A DNA stretch of 64,000 bases from Caldicellulosiruptor saccharolyticus DSM 8903 (GCF_000016545.1 NC_009437.1:2692501-2756500); one strand, 5' to 3'. Shown: positions 8,626 through 19,081, counted from the stretch's first letter. Program-made: numbers and translations. Notes: generated by a model from the sequence alone, not told the origin.

Positions 8626-10372
8626 TTGCCTTCTCCTCCCATAATAACTTAAAAGGAATCTCTACTGTTACCTTTGTCCAATAGCCAAATTTACTTGAAA
8701 TGTCAAAGTAGTAATTTTCTTTGTAAAATATCTCAAGTCTTTTTAAAACATTATGTATCCCTATACTTTCTTTTTGTAAATGTCTTTTTATATCTTCTAA
8801 TTTCTGAGGCTGTATACCCTTACCATTGTCTATTATCTCAATCCTTATTCTTTCGTTATGTTCTTCTACCTTTATTACAATCCTTGCATTTTCTTTTTTG
8901 TTTTCAAAACCATGCACAATAGAATTTTCAACAAATGGCAATATCAAGTGCTTTGGTACCAATATCTTATTCAATTCTTCATCCACTTCTATTTTGTAAT
9001 CCAATTTGTCATTAAATCTAATCTTCATTATTGTCAAATAGTATTTAACATGCTCTATCTCTTGCTCAACCGTGACTAAGGATTTATTGAGAGACATATT
9101 CATTCGTAGAAACTTTGCTAATGAGACTGCCAGCAGAGATATGTCCTTGTTTCTATTGAGTTCTGCCAGTGCATTAATAGTATCTAATGTGTTGTACAGA
9201 AAATGAGGATTGAGCTGCATGTAAAGTAAATTGATTTCTGCATTTTTGCGAGCAATTTCTTCTTCATATACCTTTATAACAAGCTCATTAATTCTGTTTA
9301 TCATTTGATAGAAATTGTTAATAAGCTCTCCAATCTCGTCTTTTCGTTCAATAACTTTTTCAACTTTCAAACTACCGTCTTTGACCTTTTTCATTTGAGC
9401 AATAAGTCTTTGAATAGGCGATGTAATACTTTCAGAAACAAAAAGTGCAAATCCACAGGCAAAAATAGTAAGAATTATAAATATTAGCACTAATAAGCGC
9501 CTTGTATAAGCAAAATTGTTCATTAAGATGGTTTCAGGCACTACGTAAATATAAGTCCAATTCAAAAGTTCACCTGTTTGCTTTAATTCCATAAACTTAG
9601 AAGCTTTTATGTAGTTATTGCCGTAAATAATATTCTTTGCAACGTTTGTATATTTATCAGTGCTTTTAAAAATGAACTCATTTGTTGTATTATCAAAAAT
9701 GTAAAAGCCGCCTTCGTTGAGACGATATTTATCAATTATCTGTCTAACAAAGCTCAAGTCAAAACTTACAAGCAACTCACCAACTGGTTGTATTTTGTCT
9801 TTTGTAAAAAGCTCACAACCAACAACATATACATTTCTAAACTTATCATACTTGCCATTTACATATTTGCCTTCCATTTTGATTATTTCTTTAAAAAAGT
9901 CTTTTCTTATTTGATCTTCAGTTGTGTATGGAACATCACCTTGAAGCTTTGAAAAGAAGTATATTTCACTGCTCTTGTTTATTATCTGAACAGATTGGAC
10001 AATTGACTTTGTAGAAATGAACTCATTCATTTTGTTAAGCGTGTATGTATAGAAAAACGAATCTTCAAGATCTTTGTTATTCTCTAAATATCTTGCAGAT
10101 ACCTTGCTCAAATCAGCCATAAACTTATCATCTAAAATAAAGTCATACTTTAAATCCTCTACCTCTCTGAGCGTATTTTCAGACTCCACAATAGCATTCT
10201 CAAAAAGAACATTGTTGTAATGTAAAAATTTTTCTAAGGTTGAGCTTTTGAGGTTGATGTATGTTAAAGTAAATATAATCATTATGGGAACTATCATTAA
10301 TAACAAAAACGCTATCAAAAGCTTACTTTTAAGTTTTATATCATTCCACTTTTTTACTACATTTTTAACCAT
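8618..10372 (-). CDS. Sensor histidine kinase, YesM type
   Basis: This 584-residue membrane kinase has a first membrane helix (about 18-40), a large extracellular sensor region (about 41-290), a second helix (about 291-313), a HAMP linker, the His_kinase box with H390 in QLNPHFLYNTLD, and an HATPase_c domain (N-box PFVENSIVHGF, G-box DNGKGI). It autophosphorylates in response to an outside signal and passes the phosphate to the regulator encoded next (8-base overlap). The gene follows a terminator that ends the phosphorylase transcript, so it likely has its own promoter in 10373-10400 or depends on readthrough. Substrate sensed is unknown; context suggests a beta-glucan oligosaccharide. Confidence 0.92.
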   Translation of the reverse strand: MVKNVVKKWNDIKLKSKLLIAFLLLMIVPIMIIFTLTYINLKSSTLEKFLHYNNVLFENAIVESENTLREVEDLKYDFILDDKFMADLSKVSARYLENNKDLEDSFFYTYTLNKMNEFISTKSIVQSVQIINKSSEIYFFSKLQGDVPYTTEDQIRKDFFKEIIKMEGKYVNGKYDKFRNVYVVGCELFTKDKIQPVGELLVSFDLSFVRQIIDKYRLNEGGFYIFDNTTNEFIFKSTDKYTNVAKNIIYGNNYIKASKFMELKQTGELLNWTYIYVVPETILMNNFAYTRRLLVLIFIILTIFACGFALFVSESITSPIQRLIAQMKKVKDGSLKVEKVIERKDEIGELINNFYQMINRINELVIKVYEEEIARKNAEINLLYMQLNPHFLYNTLDTINALAELNRNKDISLLAVSLAKFLRMNMSLNKSLVTVEQEIEHVKYYLTIMKIRFNDKLDYKIEVDEELNKILVPKHLILPFVENSIVHGFENKKENARIVIKVEEHNERIRIEIIDNGKGIQPQKLEDIKRHLQKESIGIHNVLKRLEIFYKENYYFDISSKFGYWTKVTVEIPFKLLWEEKANV

Positions 10373-10400
10373 GGCAACCGCCTCTAAATAAAGTTAATAT

Positions 10401-10442
10401 TAAAAAGACTACACTCCTTTGCTATCTTTTAAAGGAGTGTAG
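10401..10442 (-). terminator. Intrinsic terminator after the phosphorylase gene
   Basis: On the minus strand a perfect 12-bp stem (arms 10431-10442 and 10409-10420, CTACACTCCTTT and its complement) with a ten-base loop is followed by TCTTTTTA. It lies 20 bases beyond the phosphorylase stop codon and separates that gene from the kinase/regulator genes. Confidence 0.8.
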
Positions 10443-10461
10443 CCTTACCATTTAAAGTATT

Positions 10462-13400
10462 TTAGAAAATGACCTCAATCTTTTTACATTCACAATTTCT
10501 AATTCTTCTTGAAATTGGTTCTTCAATTACCTCTCTTTCAACTTCAAGTTTTTCATCTTCAAAGTGCAATATATACTTTGATATTTTTGTATTGTGGTCA
10601 TAGGTGTTCAATCTCTTTGGATTCTTGTATATAACAATTGTCCTTCCAAACAACACTGCCAAAAATGAATTTTCATCAACTAATATCTTTTGCTTTTTGC
10701 CATCAACGTAAAGCTCAACCTCTTCTTTCTTTGTTGTAAACATCCATGACGGAAGCTTTGGAGCAAGTCTAAAGACAAGCTGACCATCTATATATTCAAA
10801 CAATTTATCTCCGAATGCCATAATTGTTAGCATATTAAGAAATTCTGTGGTTGTGCCGCTGAGGCGTGCCACAAAGCCTGTGCCATGGATACTTTCGTCA
10901 GGATTACTTGAGCTTGCAATAAATGAGGAATTTTCAAATATGCTTCTACCATAGACCTCAGGGTCCATAAAAGGTGGCAAAACCTTCCTGAAATCTTCAA
11001 AAAACTCTTCATACAGTCTGCTCTTTAATATCTCTAACAGATACTTAAACTCCATATGCATAAAGATTGATTCATTTTCAAGCCAACCGGGTGTAAATGC
11101 CTTTATCCTGCCAAGTTGATTTGGTTCTTTTTCTAAGCTTTCATTTGTCTTGTACATACCTAATTTTTTATCATAGAGGTTGCTGTTCTTGACACTATGG
11201 TAGATATTTTTCTTTACTTCTTTATCTTCAATTACCTTGAGTGCTCTTACCTGTGACTCTAAAAAGAACGCAACTCTTTTCTGAGAAAACTTATTGATTC
11301 TAATTACTTGTCCACATCTTCCTAACTCATCTACAATTTCATACTCGGTTGGCTCGTTAATGAAATAGGTACAATACAATCCTTTTTCAGGATCGAAAGC
11401 TTTTTCTACTGCTCGTGAAAGTTTTCTTTCGCAAAGATTTAGAAATTCAGCCACTTCTTCCATCTTAACAGCTACAGTTTTGCCGTTTATTCCGAACATA
11501 ACCGTTTCTCTGTATTTTTCTTTTATCTCATTGCTTACATCCCAATACTTAAAGTCAGTTTTCTCATCGTCAAGGTCTAAAGTGTTTTCTAAAAGTTCTC
11601 TCAAAGATATCAAAAATTGGTATAGCTCTTCAAATATCTCTATATGCTCAACATCAGCCAAGTAACTATTTATATATCTTTTTAGCATCTTCACAAGTCT
11701 TAAAAGCTCCATTGTCTCACAAGATGATGAGCCAAAAATTCCAGGAAGACCATTGAGAGCGTCATTCCACCCTGGCTTTGACGCCTCCATCTCAATTCCA
11801 ACTCCGAATGGGTCAAGAGTGCTTATCCTGTTCAAAATAATAACTAAGAGCTTTTCAAATAGGCTGGTATAGTAAATATCACCCTTTCCGCAATTTGTTC
11901 TTACATAGCGCTTTTTAAAATCTCTTGATTCAATCAGATCTTTCTTTTCTTTGCTCAGCGCATACGCACCAAATTGTTTTACTTTACCATTTATTATTTT
12001 TACTCTCTCTGCTCTTGGTCTTACATAGTGTTCATTGTCATAATAGAAATACTTCTTTTGAAGCAGTAGATCTTTCATTTTATCAGGATAAATGCTTTCA
12101 AAGTTTTCAATCAAATCAAAATTGTAGGTAAAATGGTCTATCCAAAATCCTTCTCCCGGATCTGCTTCAATTAGCTTCTCCGAATTTACAATGCAGGCGT
12201 TTATAAATTCTTGAGATGAAATGTTTAAAGTTATATCTTCATCTTCCAACGCCTTTACAAGTTCATAAGGGAGATAATCCTTTTCGAAAAACTTTTTTAG
12301 TTTTTCTTTTCCCGTGTTGATAAAACCATCAACTGCTGAAAAGTCATTTAGCCTATATTTTATTCCTTTCACAACTAATGGGTTATAACTGTCAAGTTGT
12401 ATAAGATTCATAAAATACCAAACATTAAAATCAAAAATGTAAGGGTTAAAATACAGGTCATTTCTTCTATTTTGATTGATATCTCTGAAATTCCCGTTCC
12501 CTTGGGAATAATATGTGTCCTGAATTTCGAAGAAGTTATAGTCTCTCTCTAAATCACCGTGTTTTCGGGAAAATAGATATATCACATTTTTTTTGCTACT
12601 GTGCTCAACGGTATGCGCCCAGCCACCTCGCAAAATGTTATCAAGATAGCACATCTTGGAATACTCATTTAATTTCCAATCAGATGTCAATATAGTACCG
12701 CTATTTACTATTTCATCAATAGTTTGTTTGTTTTCTAAAAAGCTTTTTTCAAAAAATTCTGCATGATTGATTTTAGAAATAAAACCATTGAGCTGAGCAA
12801 GGCTTTTTGCATGACCAATTATGGTGTAAAGCTTTAGCTCATCACCTGCATTTATAACATCCTGAGTAAACCCAAAAGCACAGCATGTCTTATTCGTATA
12901 AATTTGAGTGCTTGTATCAATTTTATCAGAATAAATAAACTCATATGGCACATCCACTTCAGAGGTTACACCAAAGACGAGCTTTGGATCAATTATTACC
13001 TGTTGCCTTTCAAGCAGACCTTTCTCGCCAGCTTTGAAGCTCACAAAGAAATTTCCTTCTTTGATTTCAACTACTTCTGTTGTGTCCTCTGCCGAGGAGT
13101 GCAATCTAAAATATGGTGCTTTGTTTTCCAAATTCTCAACATAGTTCCATGCCTCAATAGTTCTGCTCATATTCTTAAGTGCAAAATCATTCTTGCCATA
13201 TGGTACAATTAAAGGCAGCCCATCAAGAAGCTTTAATTCAATAGGATGTGAAGAATTATTTCGTATTGTAACTTCCCTTATAAGTCCTGCTAAATTTTGG
13301 TTTGGAAGTGTATAGTATTTTATGTCAATTTCCAATCCATATTCGGTGTGCAGCTCACTTATTTCAAGAGATGAAGGGCAAATAATCATTTTGGTTTTTG

Positions 13401-13719
13401 CATTGTTTTTTAAATTACCAACCTTAAAAGGTTCATAGAAGATATCTTTATCAATCTTTAAAAATGTCCTAAACCCATGGGTTGAAGTAAGTCTGTAAGC
13501 TCTGTCTGCCGGCATAAACTCCAAAATGCTACCGTCTTTATTCTTTATTCCAAATGAAGCTATGCATTGACCCCTGTTTACATAAAAGCACCAAAGGGGT
13601 ATTCCATATATCCCCGCAATACCAGGTAAAAAACTTGAAAACGGCTTTGCAATTTGGTAGTTTTCAATACAAAAAGCATTTTTTTCTTCATCATAATAGT
13701 ACCTTGGCTTTACATTCAT
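10462..13719 (-). CDS. GH94-clan glycoside phosphorylase, probable beta-1,3-glucan phosphorylase (GH161-like)
   Basis: The protein (about 1,085 residues) is much longer than cellobiose phosphorylase (about 810) and matches the size of the GH149/GH161 beta-1,3-glucan phosphorylases. It has an N-terminal beta-sandwich domain (about 1-330) and an (alpha/alpha)6 barrel. GWNDALNGLPG corresponds to the catalytic region of GH94-type enzymes, with the likely general acid at D653, and a later SGTTTEF segment matches the phosphate-binding SGT loop. No signal peptide: it acts in the cytoplasm, splitting imported oligosaccharides with phosphate to give glucose-1-phosphate. The ATG at 13719 is preferred over an in-frame ATG at 13788, which falls within a hairpin. 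The gene directly follows the GH16 beta-glucanase gene and precedes a sugar transporter module, which is the main reason for the beta-1,3-glucan call. Clan call firm; specificity inferred. Confidence 0.8.
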   Translation of the reverse strand: MNVKPRYYYDEEKNAFCIENYQIAKPFSSFLPGIAGIYGIPLWCFYVNRGQCIASFGIKNKDGSILEFMPADRAYRLTSTHGFRTFLKIDKDIFYEPFKVGNLKNNAKTKMIICPSSLEISELHTEYGLEIDIKYYTLPNQNLAGLIREVTIRNNSSHPIELKLLDGLPLIVPYGKNDFALKNMSRTIEAWNYVENLENKAPYFRLHSSAEDTTEVVEIKEGNFFVSFKAGEKGLLERQQVIIDPKLVFGVTSEVDVPYEFIYSDKIDTSTQIYTNKTCCAFGFTQDVINAGDELKLYTIIGHAKSLAQLNGFISKINHAEFFEKSFLENKQTIDEIVNSGTILTSDWKLNEYSKMCYLDNILRGGWAHTVEHSSKKNVIYLFSRKHGDLERDYNFFEIQDTYYSQGNGNFRDINQNRRNDLYFNPYIFDFNVWYFMNLIQLDSYNPLVVKGIKYRLNDFSAVDGFINTGKEKLKKFFEKDYLPYELVKALEDEDITLNISSQEFINACIVNSEKLIEADPGEGFWIDHFTYNFDLIENFESIYPDKMKDLLLQKKYFYYDNEHYVRPRAERVKIINGKVKQFGAYALSKEKKDLIESRDFKKRYVRTNCGKGDIYYTSLFEKLLVIILNRISTLDPFGVGIEMEASKPGWNDALNGLPGIFGSSSCETMELLRLVKMLKRYINSYLADVEHIEIFEELYQFLISLRELLENTLDLDDEKTDFKYWDVSNEIKEKYRETVMFGINGKTVAVKMEEVAEFLNLCERKLSRAVEKAFDPEKGLYCTYFINEPTEYEIVDELGRCGQVIRINKFSQKRVAFFLESQVRALKVIEDKEVKKNIYHSVKNSNLYDKKLGMYKTNESLEKEPNQLGRIKAFTPGWLENESIFMHMEFKYLLEILKSRLYEEFFEDFRKVLPPFMDPEVYGRSIFENSSFIASSSNPDESIHGTGFVARLSGTTTEFLNMLTIMAFGDKLFEYIDGQLVFRLAPKLPSWMFTTKKEEVELYVDGKKQKILVDENSFLAVLFGRTIVIYKNPKRLNTYDHNTKISKYILHFEDEKLEVEREVIEEPISRRIRNCECKKIEVIF

Positions 13720-13773
13720 TTTTCTCACATCCCTACATTCTAAAGTTTTATCAAACAAAATTTTTGAAATATA

Positions 13774-13804
13774 GGGTTGCAAGACCAATTTAATCTTGCA
13801 ACCC
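13774..13804 (-). promoter_or_regulatory. 11-bp inverted repeat between glucanase and phosphorylase genes
   Basis: GGGTTGCAAGA, nine bases, TCTTGCAACCC. It lies between the glucanase stop (13839) and the phosphorylase start (13719). The minus-strand sequence after it is not U-rich, so I read it as a processing or partial-termination hairpin that could set the ratio of the two products, rather than a full terminator. Confidence 0.5.
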
Positions 13805-13838
13805 CCTTCAAATACTTATTACACTTTTACTTACACTT

Positions 13839-16800
13839 TTACTGGTCGCTTATAACTTTCAAGCTCACATCATCAAGATAAATATCTAATGGACATGGTG
13901 GAAAGAAACCACCTATTGGTCCAAACTCAAACACAACTTTAACAATGTCAGTATTGTTAGTAACTTTAAATGTCATCCTGTATTCTATCTCTTGGGTTGT
14001 AATATCAAACTGTGTTGTTGGAGCATATGGTATAAACCACGGGTCTGAAGTCAGCTCTTTTCCGATATTCACTTGAATTTTTGTATTTTTCGTTGCGTAC
14101 ATCTTGAATTTGAGTTCATAAGTCAGTCCCTGCTCAAGCGTCAAGTTCTTTCTTGCAACCTGAGCACTGTATGGCTGCTGCCCGACAGAATTTAGATGAA
14201 TCTTCATCTTACCATTCTCTACAGTTACTCGCATGTCTGATACTCCTGACCATTGGTCACCACTCCAGTATACCCACTCACCAACGCCTGTATCAAATGT
14301 TCCGTCTAGTATAATCTCATCACCAACTTTTTGAGTATGTGTTACTGGCTGTGTTGGCTCTTGTGGGATTGAATCAATAACTTCTATCTGGATATCGTCA
14401 AAGTATACATCAAACGGCACAGTTGAAAATCCATCTACCTTGCCTATCTCAATTGCTAACTTTGCATTTGTATCTGTTTCATTGTTCATAGCAAAGTAGA
14501 CTGCATATTCTACCATGTCAGTTGTGATATCTATTGTTTTCTTGGGCATGTACTCAATAAACCACGGGTCAGATGTCAGTGGCTTCCCTATTGCAATGTT
14601 TATCTTTCTCGCAACCGATGCCCTTGCTTTAAATGAAATCTTATAGTTTTTACCATTGACCAAAGTTATACCTTCTCTGTAAATTTGTGGGTCCCATGGG
14701 TCATTGCCAAGGCTTCTTACACTCACCTTTAGTTCACCATTTTCAATAGATGTTATGACATTGTTCCCAGCAGATGACCACCATTTCCAATTGCTTAAGC
14801 TATCTGGCGAGTCAAAGCTACCCTCTGGTAAAAGTTTATCGCCTATAAACTGCTGTGGTTCAGAAGTAGTCCCCCCTGTGAGTTCCTCTGTTACATTTCT
14901 TTCAAAGTATCCACAATTCTCAGACACTTCAGCAATTCTTATATTGTCGATTGTAACTGTGTGAGCAGTCTCAAGCGGATTTTTGCCATTTGGTGACATT
15001 GTTCCAAGCCCTAATACAAGCCTTATATCACTTCTTGTTGCATCCATTACAAAATCAAACGTGTAATTTTTCATTTCAGTTGTAAGTGGCACATATCTTT
15101 CATGATGCCCATAGTATGTTGAGTCGTCTATTTTTATAAATATATCTCTTGGTGAGTTTGATTTTGCATCAAATGAAACTCTATATACTTTTCCACTCTC
15201 CAGTGCCATTGGCCCTTGTATTATCTGGATACTCCAAAACGCTAAGCCTAAATTGGTAATTGATGCTTTTAGCTGGCCATTTGCAACTGTAACACTACCA
15301 CTTCCACCATTGCCAATCCAATTATCCCATTTGTTAAGCCCATTTGAGAAGTCTCCGTTCTCAATTAGGTTTGGAGATATTTCTATATAGTCTAAATCAA
15401 GGTTATCAGCCATAATTTGCATCTGTTGATTGCCAGCTTCTAAATATACACTGTCGGTTACAATCGACCACTGGCCGTTTGTTGGAGTAACTTGAGCATC
15501 ATACACTACAGCCCCAACTGAAAATTTTAATATACTGTTTTGCTGTGTTCTTACTTTATATGAAACAACATACTCGCCACTTCTTGGAATATTGACATTA
15601 AACATTGCGCTGCCACCTTGACCAAATGTAACATACTCTCCTTGCTTTTGAGCGTTATTTATTGTTCCAAAGTCTTCTGCTTGGATTGAAATAAAGCTCG
15701 ATGGCAAAACCTGCTTCAGTGAAACATTGTCAATTCCAACATTTACATTTGTCCCACCAAGCTCAAACACAAGCTTTGCTCTTAAGTCTGTAGGTAGAGT
15801 TTCATTTACTTTAATGTTCAGTCTATAATCTGCCCAATCTGTGCCAAGTGTGACTGCCTTTACTTCAGAAATTGGAGTATAGTTTTGGTCTGAGATATAA
15901 ACCTTTATCAGTCTTGATGATTCAAACGCCTTTGCCCTGAAGACAAGTAGATAATTCGAATTTGCCTCAATTTTTATGTTGGATTGAACAAGCCTGATAT
16001 CAGAAAGATTGCTGCCGCCATTTGTTATTACCGTCTTGAAATATCTATCTTCTGGTTTTGTTCCTATCTGGTATGTTGCATCTGCAACCGCTGACTTTAC
16101 AAACTCCCAAGCAACAAATCTGTCATTGCCTTGATCAAAAGTACCATTATAAATGAGATTCCCGTTTGGCAATGGCTCTTTTATGCTATTTGGATCTTGC
16201 AAGTTGTATTCAACCAACATAACATCATCTAAATATACAGGTAATGTACTTAAGCCCACATTAAATTCAAGTCTTGCTTTTGAATATGTGTCACTTTGCA
16301 TTGTGAAGATGTATGAATATTCTTTCCATTCTGTATCTAAGTTAAATGTTTTTACCGCATAGTCAATCCATGTGGTGCCATTGTCGCCGCCACCGCTTGA
16401 GAATTTCACTTCGATAGTTCTCTGCCCATCGCTCTTTGCTCTAAATGATAGCTTATAGGTTTTACCTTTTATCAAGCATATCGGCCTTTGAACAAGCTGA
16501 ACAGAATATGTTTGACTGCCAGCTTTTGTTATATTTATTTTTATGCTGTTGTTAATATTCTCTACAGTGCCATCTCCGCCAAAGTCAGGCAAATGCAAGA
16601 ACTGCCAATAATCTGTATAGGGAACACCTTCTATGCCTTCAACATTCGGATCATCAACATCAAAGCTACCGTTATAGATGAGATTACCATCGCTAAGTGG
16701 TGGCCTTGCATCAGCAGGATAGCTTGTGTCAACAGCAGGTTTTGAAACCTTTTCATTGTAAGTTGCGCCAACCCTCTTATATACTTTTACATAATCAACT

Positions 16801-17573
16801 TCCATTCTCTGTGGGAAGTAATTAGCTTCCTCAGGTGGATATCCTGGCCAGTTACCACCAATAGCAACGTTTAATATAAGGTAAAACTCTCTGTCAAACG
16901 GAGCAGGATAGGTGTAATCAAATGCCTCATTTGATGATCTTGAGAACCAATCGTTTGTCTTGTAATATAATACACTATCAACATACCATCTTATCTCGCC
17001 CGGTTCCCATTCAAGCGCAAATACATGGAAATCATCTGAAAACTTCTTGCCATCCGGTAATGTATAGCTTCCACCATGATAAGTATGAGGATTGCCATAA
17101 TGGATTGTTCCATAGACCTTGTTTGGCTCTTGCCCTAACAACTCCATAATATCAATCTCACCACAAGCTGGCCATCCACCATATATACTCAGGTCCTCTG
17201 GCATCATCCAGATAGCAGGCCATACGCCTTGCCCTTCTGGTAGTTTTGCCCTTACCTCAACTCTTCCATAAGTAAACGCAAACTTGCCTTGTGTTGTAAG
17301 TTTAGCTGAAGTATAAGGACTCCCTTGATAATTTTCTTTTCTTGCCTCAATTATTAACTTGCCATTTTCAATCCTTGCATTCTCAGGCTTGTCTGAATAA
17401 TACTGAAGTTCATTGTTCCCATAACCACCAGCACCAATTGTGAAGTTCCATTTGGTTGTATCAATTGTCGGTGTGTTAAAGTCATCCTCCCAAATCAGCT
17501 GCCATGTAGGAGCTGAAGAATTGTTGCTACTTTGCTGACCACCTGAGCTGCTGCTTGAACCTTGGTTATTGTT
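13839..17573 (-). CDS. GH16 beta-glucanase with multiple CBMs: downstream half of a frameshifted S-layer glucanase gene
   Basis: This reading frame (about 1,245 codons) is the catalytic half of a surface endo-beta-1,3(1,4)-glucanase. A Ser/Asn/Gly linker leads into a GH16 domain (about 24-275) with the family EIDIME active site (nucleophile and acid/base Glu at about 139 and 144). CBM4/9-type modules follow at about 296, 472, 737, 920 and 1092, with a CBM6-like module at about 627. Each CBM4 begins with a LIYNGSFD-like strand and ends in an LDDV-like strand. The frame is open upstream of its first ATG (17207), through the N-terminal third of GH16, back to about 17573. There it meets, one frame off, the SLH reading frame. 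One indel near 17565-17580 therefore splits one gene of about 1,750 codons. Without it the enzyme would be anchored at the cell surface and feed the transporters encoded nearby. As read, this half lacks its own ribosome-binding site and secretion signal. Confidence 0.85.
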   Translation of the reverse strand, partial: NNNQGSSSSSGGQQSSNNSSAPTWQLIWEDDFNTPTIDTTKWNFTIGAGGYGNNELQYYSDKPENARIENGKLIIEARKENYQGSPYTSAKLTTQGKFAFTYGRVEVRAKLPEGQGVWPAIWMMPEDLSIYGGWPACGEIDIMELLGQEPNKVYGTIHYGNPHTYHGGSYTLPDGKKFSDDFHVFALEWEPGEIRWYVDSVLYYKTNDWFSRSSNEAFDYTYPAPFDREFYLILNVAIGGNWPGYPPEEANYFPQRMEVDYVKVYKRVGATYNEKVSKPAVDTSYPADARPPLSDGNLIYNGSFDVDDPNVEGIEGVPYTDYWQFLHLPDFGGDGTVENINNSIKINITKAGSQTYSVQLVQRPICLIKGKTYKLSFRAKSDGQRTIEVKFSSGGGDNGTTWIDYAVKTFNLDTEWKEYSYIFTMQSDTYSKARLEFNVGLSTLPVYLDDVMLVEYNLQDPNSIKEPLPNGNLIYNGTFDQGNDRFVAWEFVKSAVADATYQIGTKPEDRYFKTVITNGGSNLSDIRLVQSNIKIEANSNYLLVFRAKAFESSRLIKVYISDQNYTPISEVKAVTLGTDWADYRLNIKVNETLPTDLRAKLVFELGGTNVNVGIDNVSLKQVLPSSFISIQAEDFGTINNAQKQGEYVTFGQGGSAMFNVNIPRSGEYVVSYKVRTQQNSILKFSVGAVVYDAQVTPTNGQWSIVTDSVYLEAGNQQMQIMADNLDLDYIEISPNLIENGDFSNGLNKWDNWIGNGGSGSVTVANGQLKASITNLGLAFWSIQIIQGPMALESGKVYRVSFDAKSNSPRDIFIKIDDSTYYGHHERYVPLTTEMKNYTFDFVMDATRSDIRLVLGLGTMSPNGKNPLETAHTVTIDNIRIAEVSENCGYFERNVTEELTGGTTSEPQQFIGDKLLPEGSFDSPDSLSNWKWWSSAGNNVITSIENGELKVSVRSLGNDPWDPQIYREGITLVNGKNYKISFKARASVARKINIAIGKPLTSDPWFIEYMPKKTIDITTDMVEYAVYFAMNNETDTNAKLAIEIGKVDGFSTVPFDVYFDDIQIEVIDSIPQEPTQPVTHTQKVGDEIILDGTFDTGVGEWVYWSGDQWSGVSDMRVTVENGKMKIHLNSVGQQPYSAQVARKNLTLEQGLTYELKFKMYATKNTKIQVNIGKELTSDPWFIPYAPTTQFDITTQEIEYRMTFKVTNNTDIVKVVFEFGPIGGFFPPCPLDIYLDDVSLKVISDQ

Positions 17574-19075
17574 TGTGTGCTTCCAGTTGATGCTTGACCC
17601 GAACCATTAGTTGCTAAAGATGTACTCCCAGAGGTTATTTGTGATACACTTCCAGAATTTGTAGATGATGAATTTTGAGCTTGATTTTCTGATGTTTTCC
17701 CTTCTAATATCTCCTTCAATTCCACATTTGTTCCTTTCTTCACAGTCTTATTATTAACCACGATTTGGTCCGCATAGATATCTGCAGTTTTTATATTTCC
17801 CTCAGAGTTTATGGTTGCATCTTTTGCAAGGGCCTGTACAGTAAGTTTGGCAATTTCACTGTTTTTGTCAACATTTATCTTACCTGTGCTATTTATCTCC
17901 ACATTTTCTACTTTTGAAGAATTAAGACTAATTTCATACCCTTTTGCTAAGTCACTCGCAACAAGATTCTTCACATTAGAGCTGGTTAAATTCAACTTTA
18001 CATTGTTACTATAAACATGAATCCCCTCACAATTTGCTTTTATCACAACTTCTTTAGCAATTTTTTCACTCAGCTCATCCTTTATTGTTATGTACTTAAC
18101 ATTGCTATCATTTGAAATTTGTTCAACTGATGCTGGGCTTATAACAATTAGATGTTCAACCTCACTTTTACCTTCGATAGACAGCCTTACTTTTTCTGAA
18201 ACCATATTTGCCACATAAACCTCTTTTACCTTAGTATTGTTGAGTTTTACCGAGTTTGAACCCCCACCAAATACAAAAAGTTTTCCATTTTCAATGCTAA
18301 CATTTGTCAATGTCACAGTGCCTTTCCCAACACTTTGATTAATGTATACGTTACCCTTTATCACAGCCTCTTTTAACTCCACGTCTTGACTATTTATTAA
18401 TACAAACCCTTCTTTCTTTATATTCTGATAAACACCTGGTTTTGTCACAATAACAGCACCAATTGAACTCAAAAGCTTCACTACTTCAGCGCGTGTGATT
18501 TGCTTGTTTGCTTTTATTGTCCCATCTGGATATCCCTTTACAAACCCCCATTCTACCAATGCAGATACCAAGTTTGTAAGTTTATCTTGAACAGCAGTTG
18601 CATCACTGAACTTACTTAATGCGCTTTGATTTTTGCTTTCCAGCTTCAAAACCATTGAAATTGCTGCAAAAGCCTCTTGCCTCAGCACTGGTCTGTTGGG
18701 GTCAAGGTTTTGACCACTTACAAACACATTCAAATATCCCTCTGCTTTTGCCTTTGCAAGTTCACTGTAATACCACGCTGAAGGATTAACACCATTTAAA
18801 TCAACTTTTTCTTCTCTAACCAGTCCCATAAAGTTGTTTATAAGTTTACAGAACTCTGCAACCGAAATAGATTTGTTCGGTTTAAAAGTCCCATTTGGAT
18901 AGCCTTTTACTAAATTTAAAGAATAGAACCTTTCTATGTCCTGTTTTGTAAAATTTGTATCAATATCTGAAAAGGTGGCTGCTGCTTTAGCGGTATTAAT
19001 TCCTCCCGGTACGATTGAAAGTAAAATGAAAGGTATAACTATGAGTAATGAAATTATCTTTTTTATTCTTTTCAA
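17495..19075 (-). CDS. S-layer-homology anchor half of the split surface glucanase gene
   Basis: The 526-codon frame encodes a signal peptide (1-32, cleavage near AKAAA), three SLH repeats (about 33-215, each with a GYPNGTFKP-like or GYPDGTIKA-like motif) that bind pyruvylated secondary wall polymer, and a long repetitive beta-rich region (about 215-460) with right-handed beta-helix character. A Ser/Thr/Asn-rich linker follows. It then runs out of frame into the GH16 half; its last ~24 codons (ending LQLLHGS) read the GH16 linker in the wrong frame. The start is TTG at 19075, with GAGGTG seven bases upstream; that ribosome-binding site lies inside an inverted repeat. As read, the product would be a surface protein without an enzyme domain. 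Confidence 0.85.
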   Translation of the reverse strand: MKRIKKIISLLIVIPFILLSIVPGGINTAKAAATFSDIDTNFTKQDIERFYSLNLVKGYPNGTFKPNKSISVAEFCKLINNFMGLVREEKVDLNGVNPSAWYYSELAKAKAEGYLNVFVSGQNLDPNRPVLRQEAFAAISMVLKLESKNQSALSKFSDATAVQDKLTNLVSALVEWGFVKGYPDGTIKANKQITRAEVVKLLSSIGAVIVTKPGVYQNIKKEGFVLINSQDVELKEAVIKGNVYINQSVGKGTVTLTNVSIENGKLFVFGGGSNSVKLNNTKVKEVYVANMVSEKVRLSIEGKSEVEHLIVISPASVEQISNDSNVKYITIKDELSEKIAKEVVIKANCEGIHVYSNNVKLNLTSSNVKNLVASDLAKGYEISLNSSKVENVEINSTGKINVDKNSEIAKLTVQALAKDATINSEGNIKTADIYADQIVVNNKTVKKGTNVELKEILEGKTSENQAQNSSSTNSGSVSQITSGSTSLATNGSGQASTGSTQTITKVQAAAQVVSKVATILQLLHGS

Positions 19076-19081
19076 AATGCG

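Noticed and set aside
13719-13788. Longer start for the phosphorylase
   Set aside because: The ATG at 13788 lies in an inverted repeat and lacks a ribosome-binding site; extra residues do not look like the family N-terminus.
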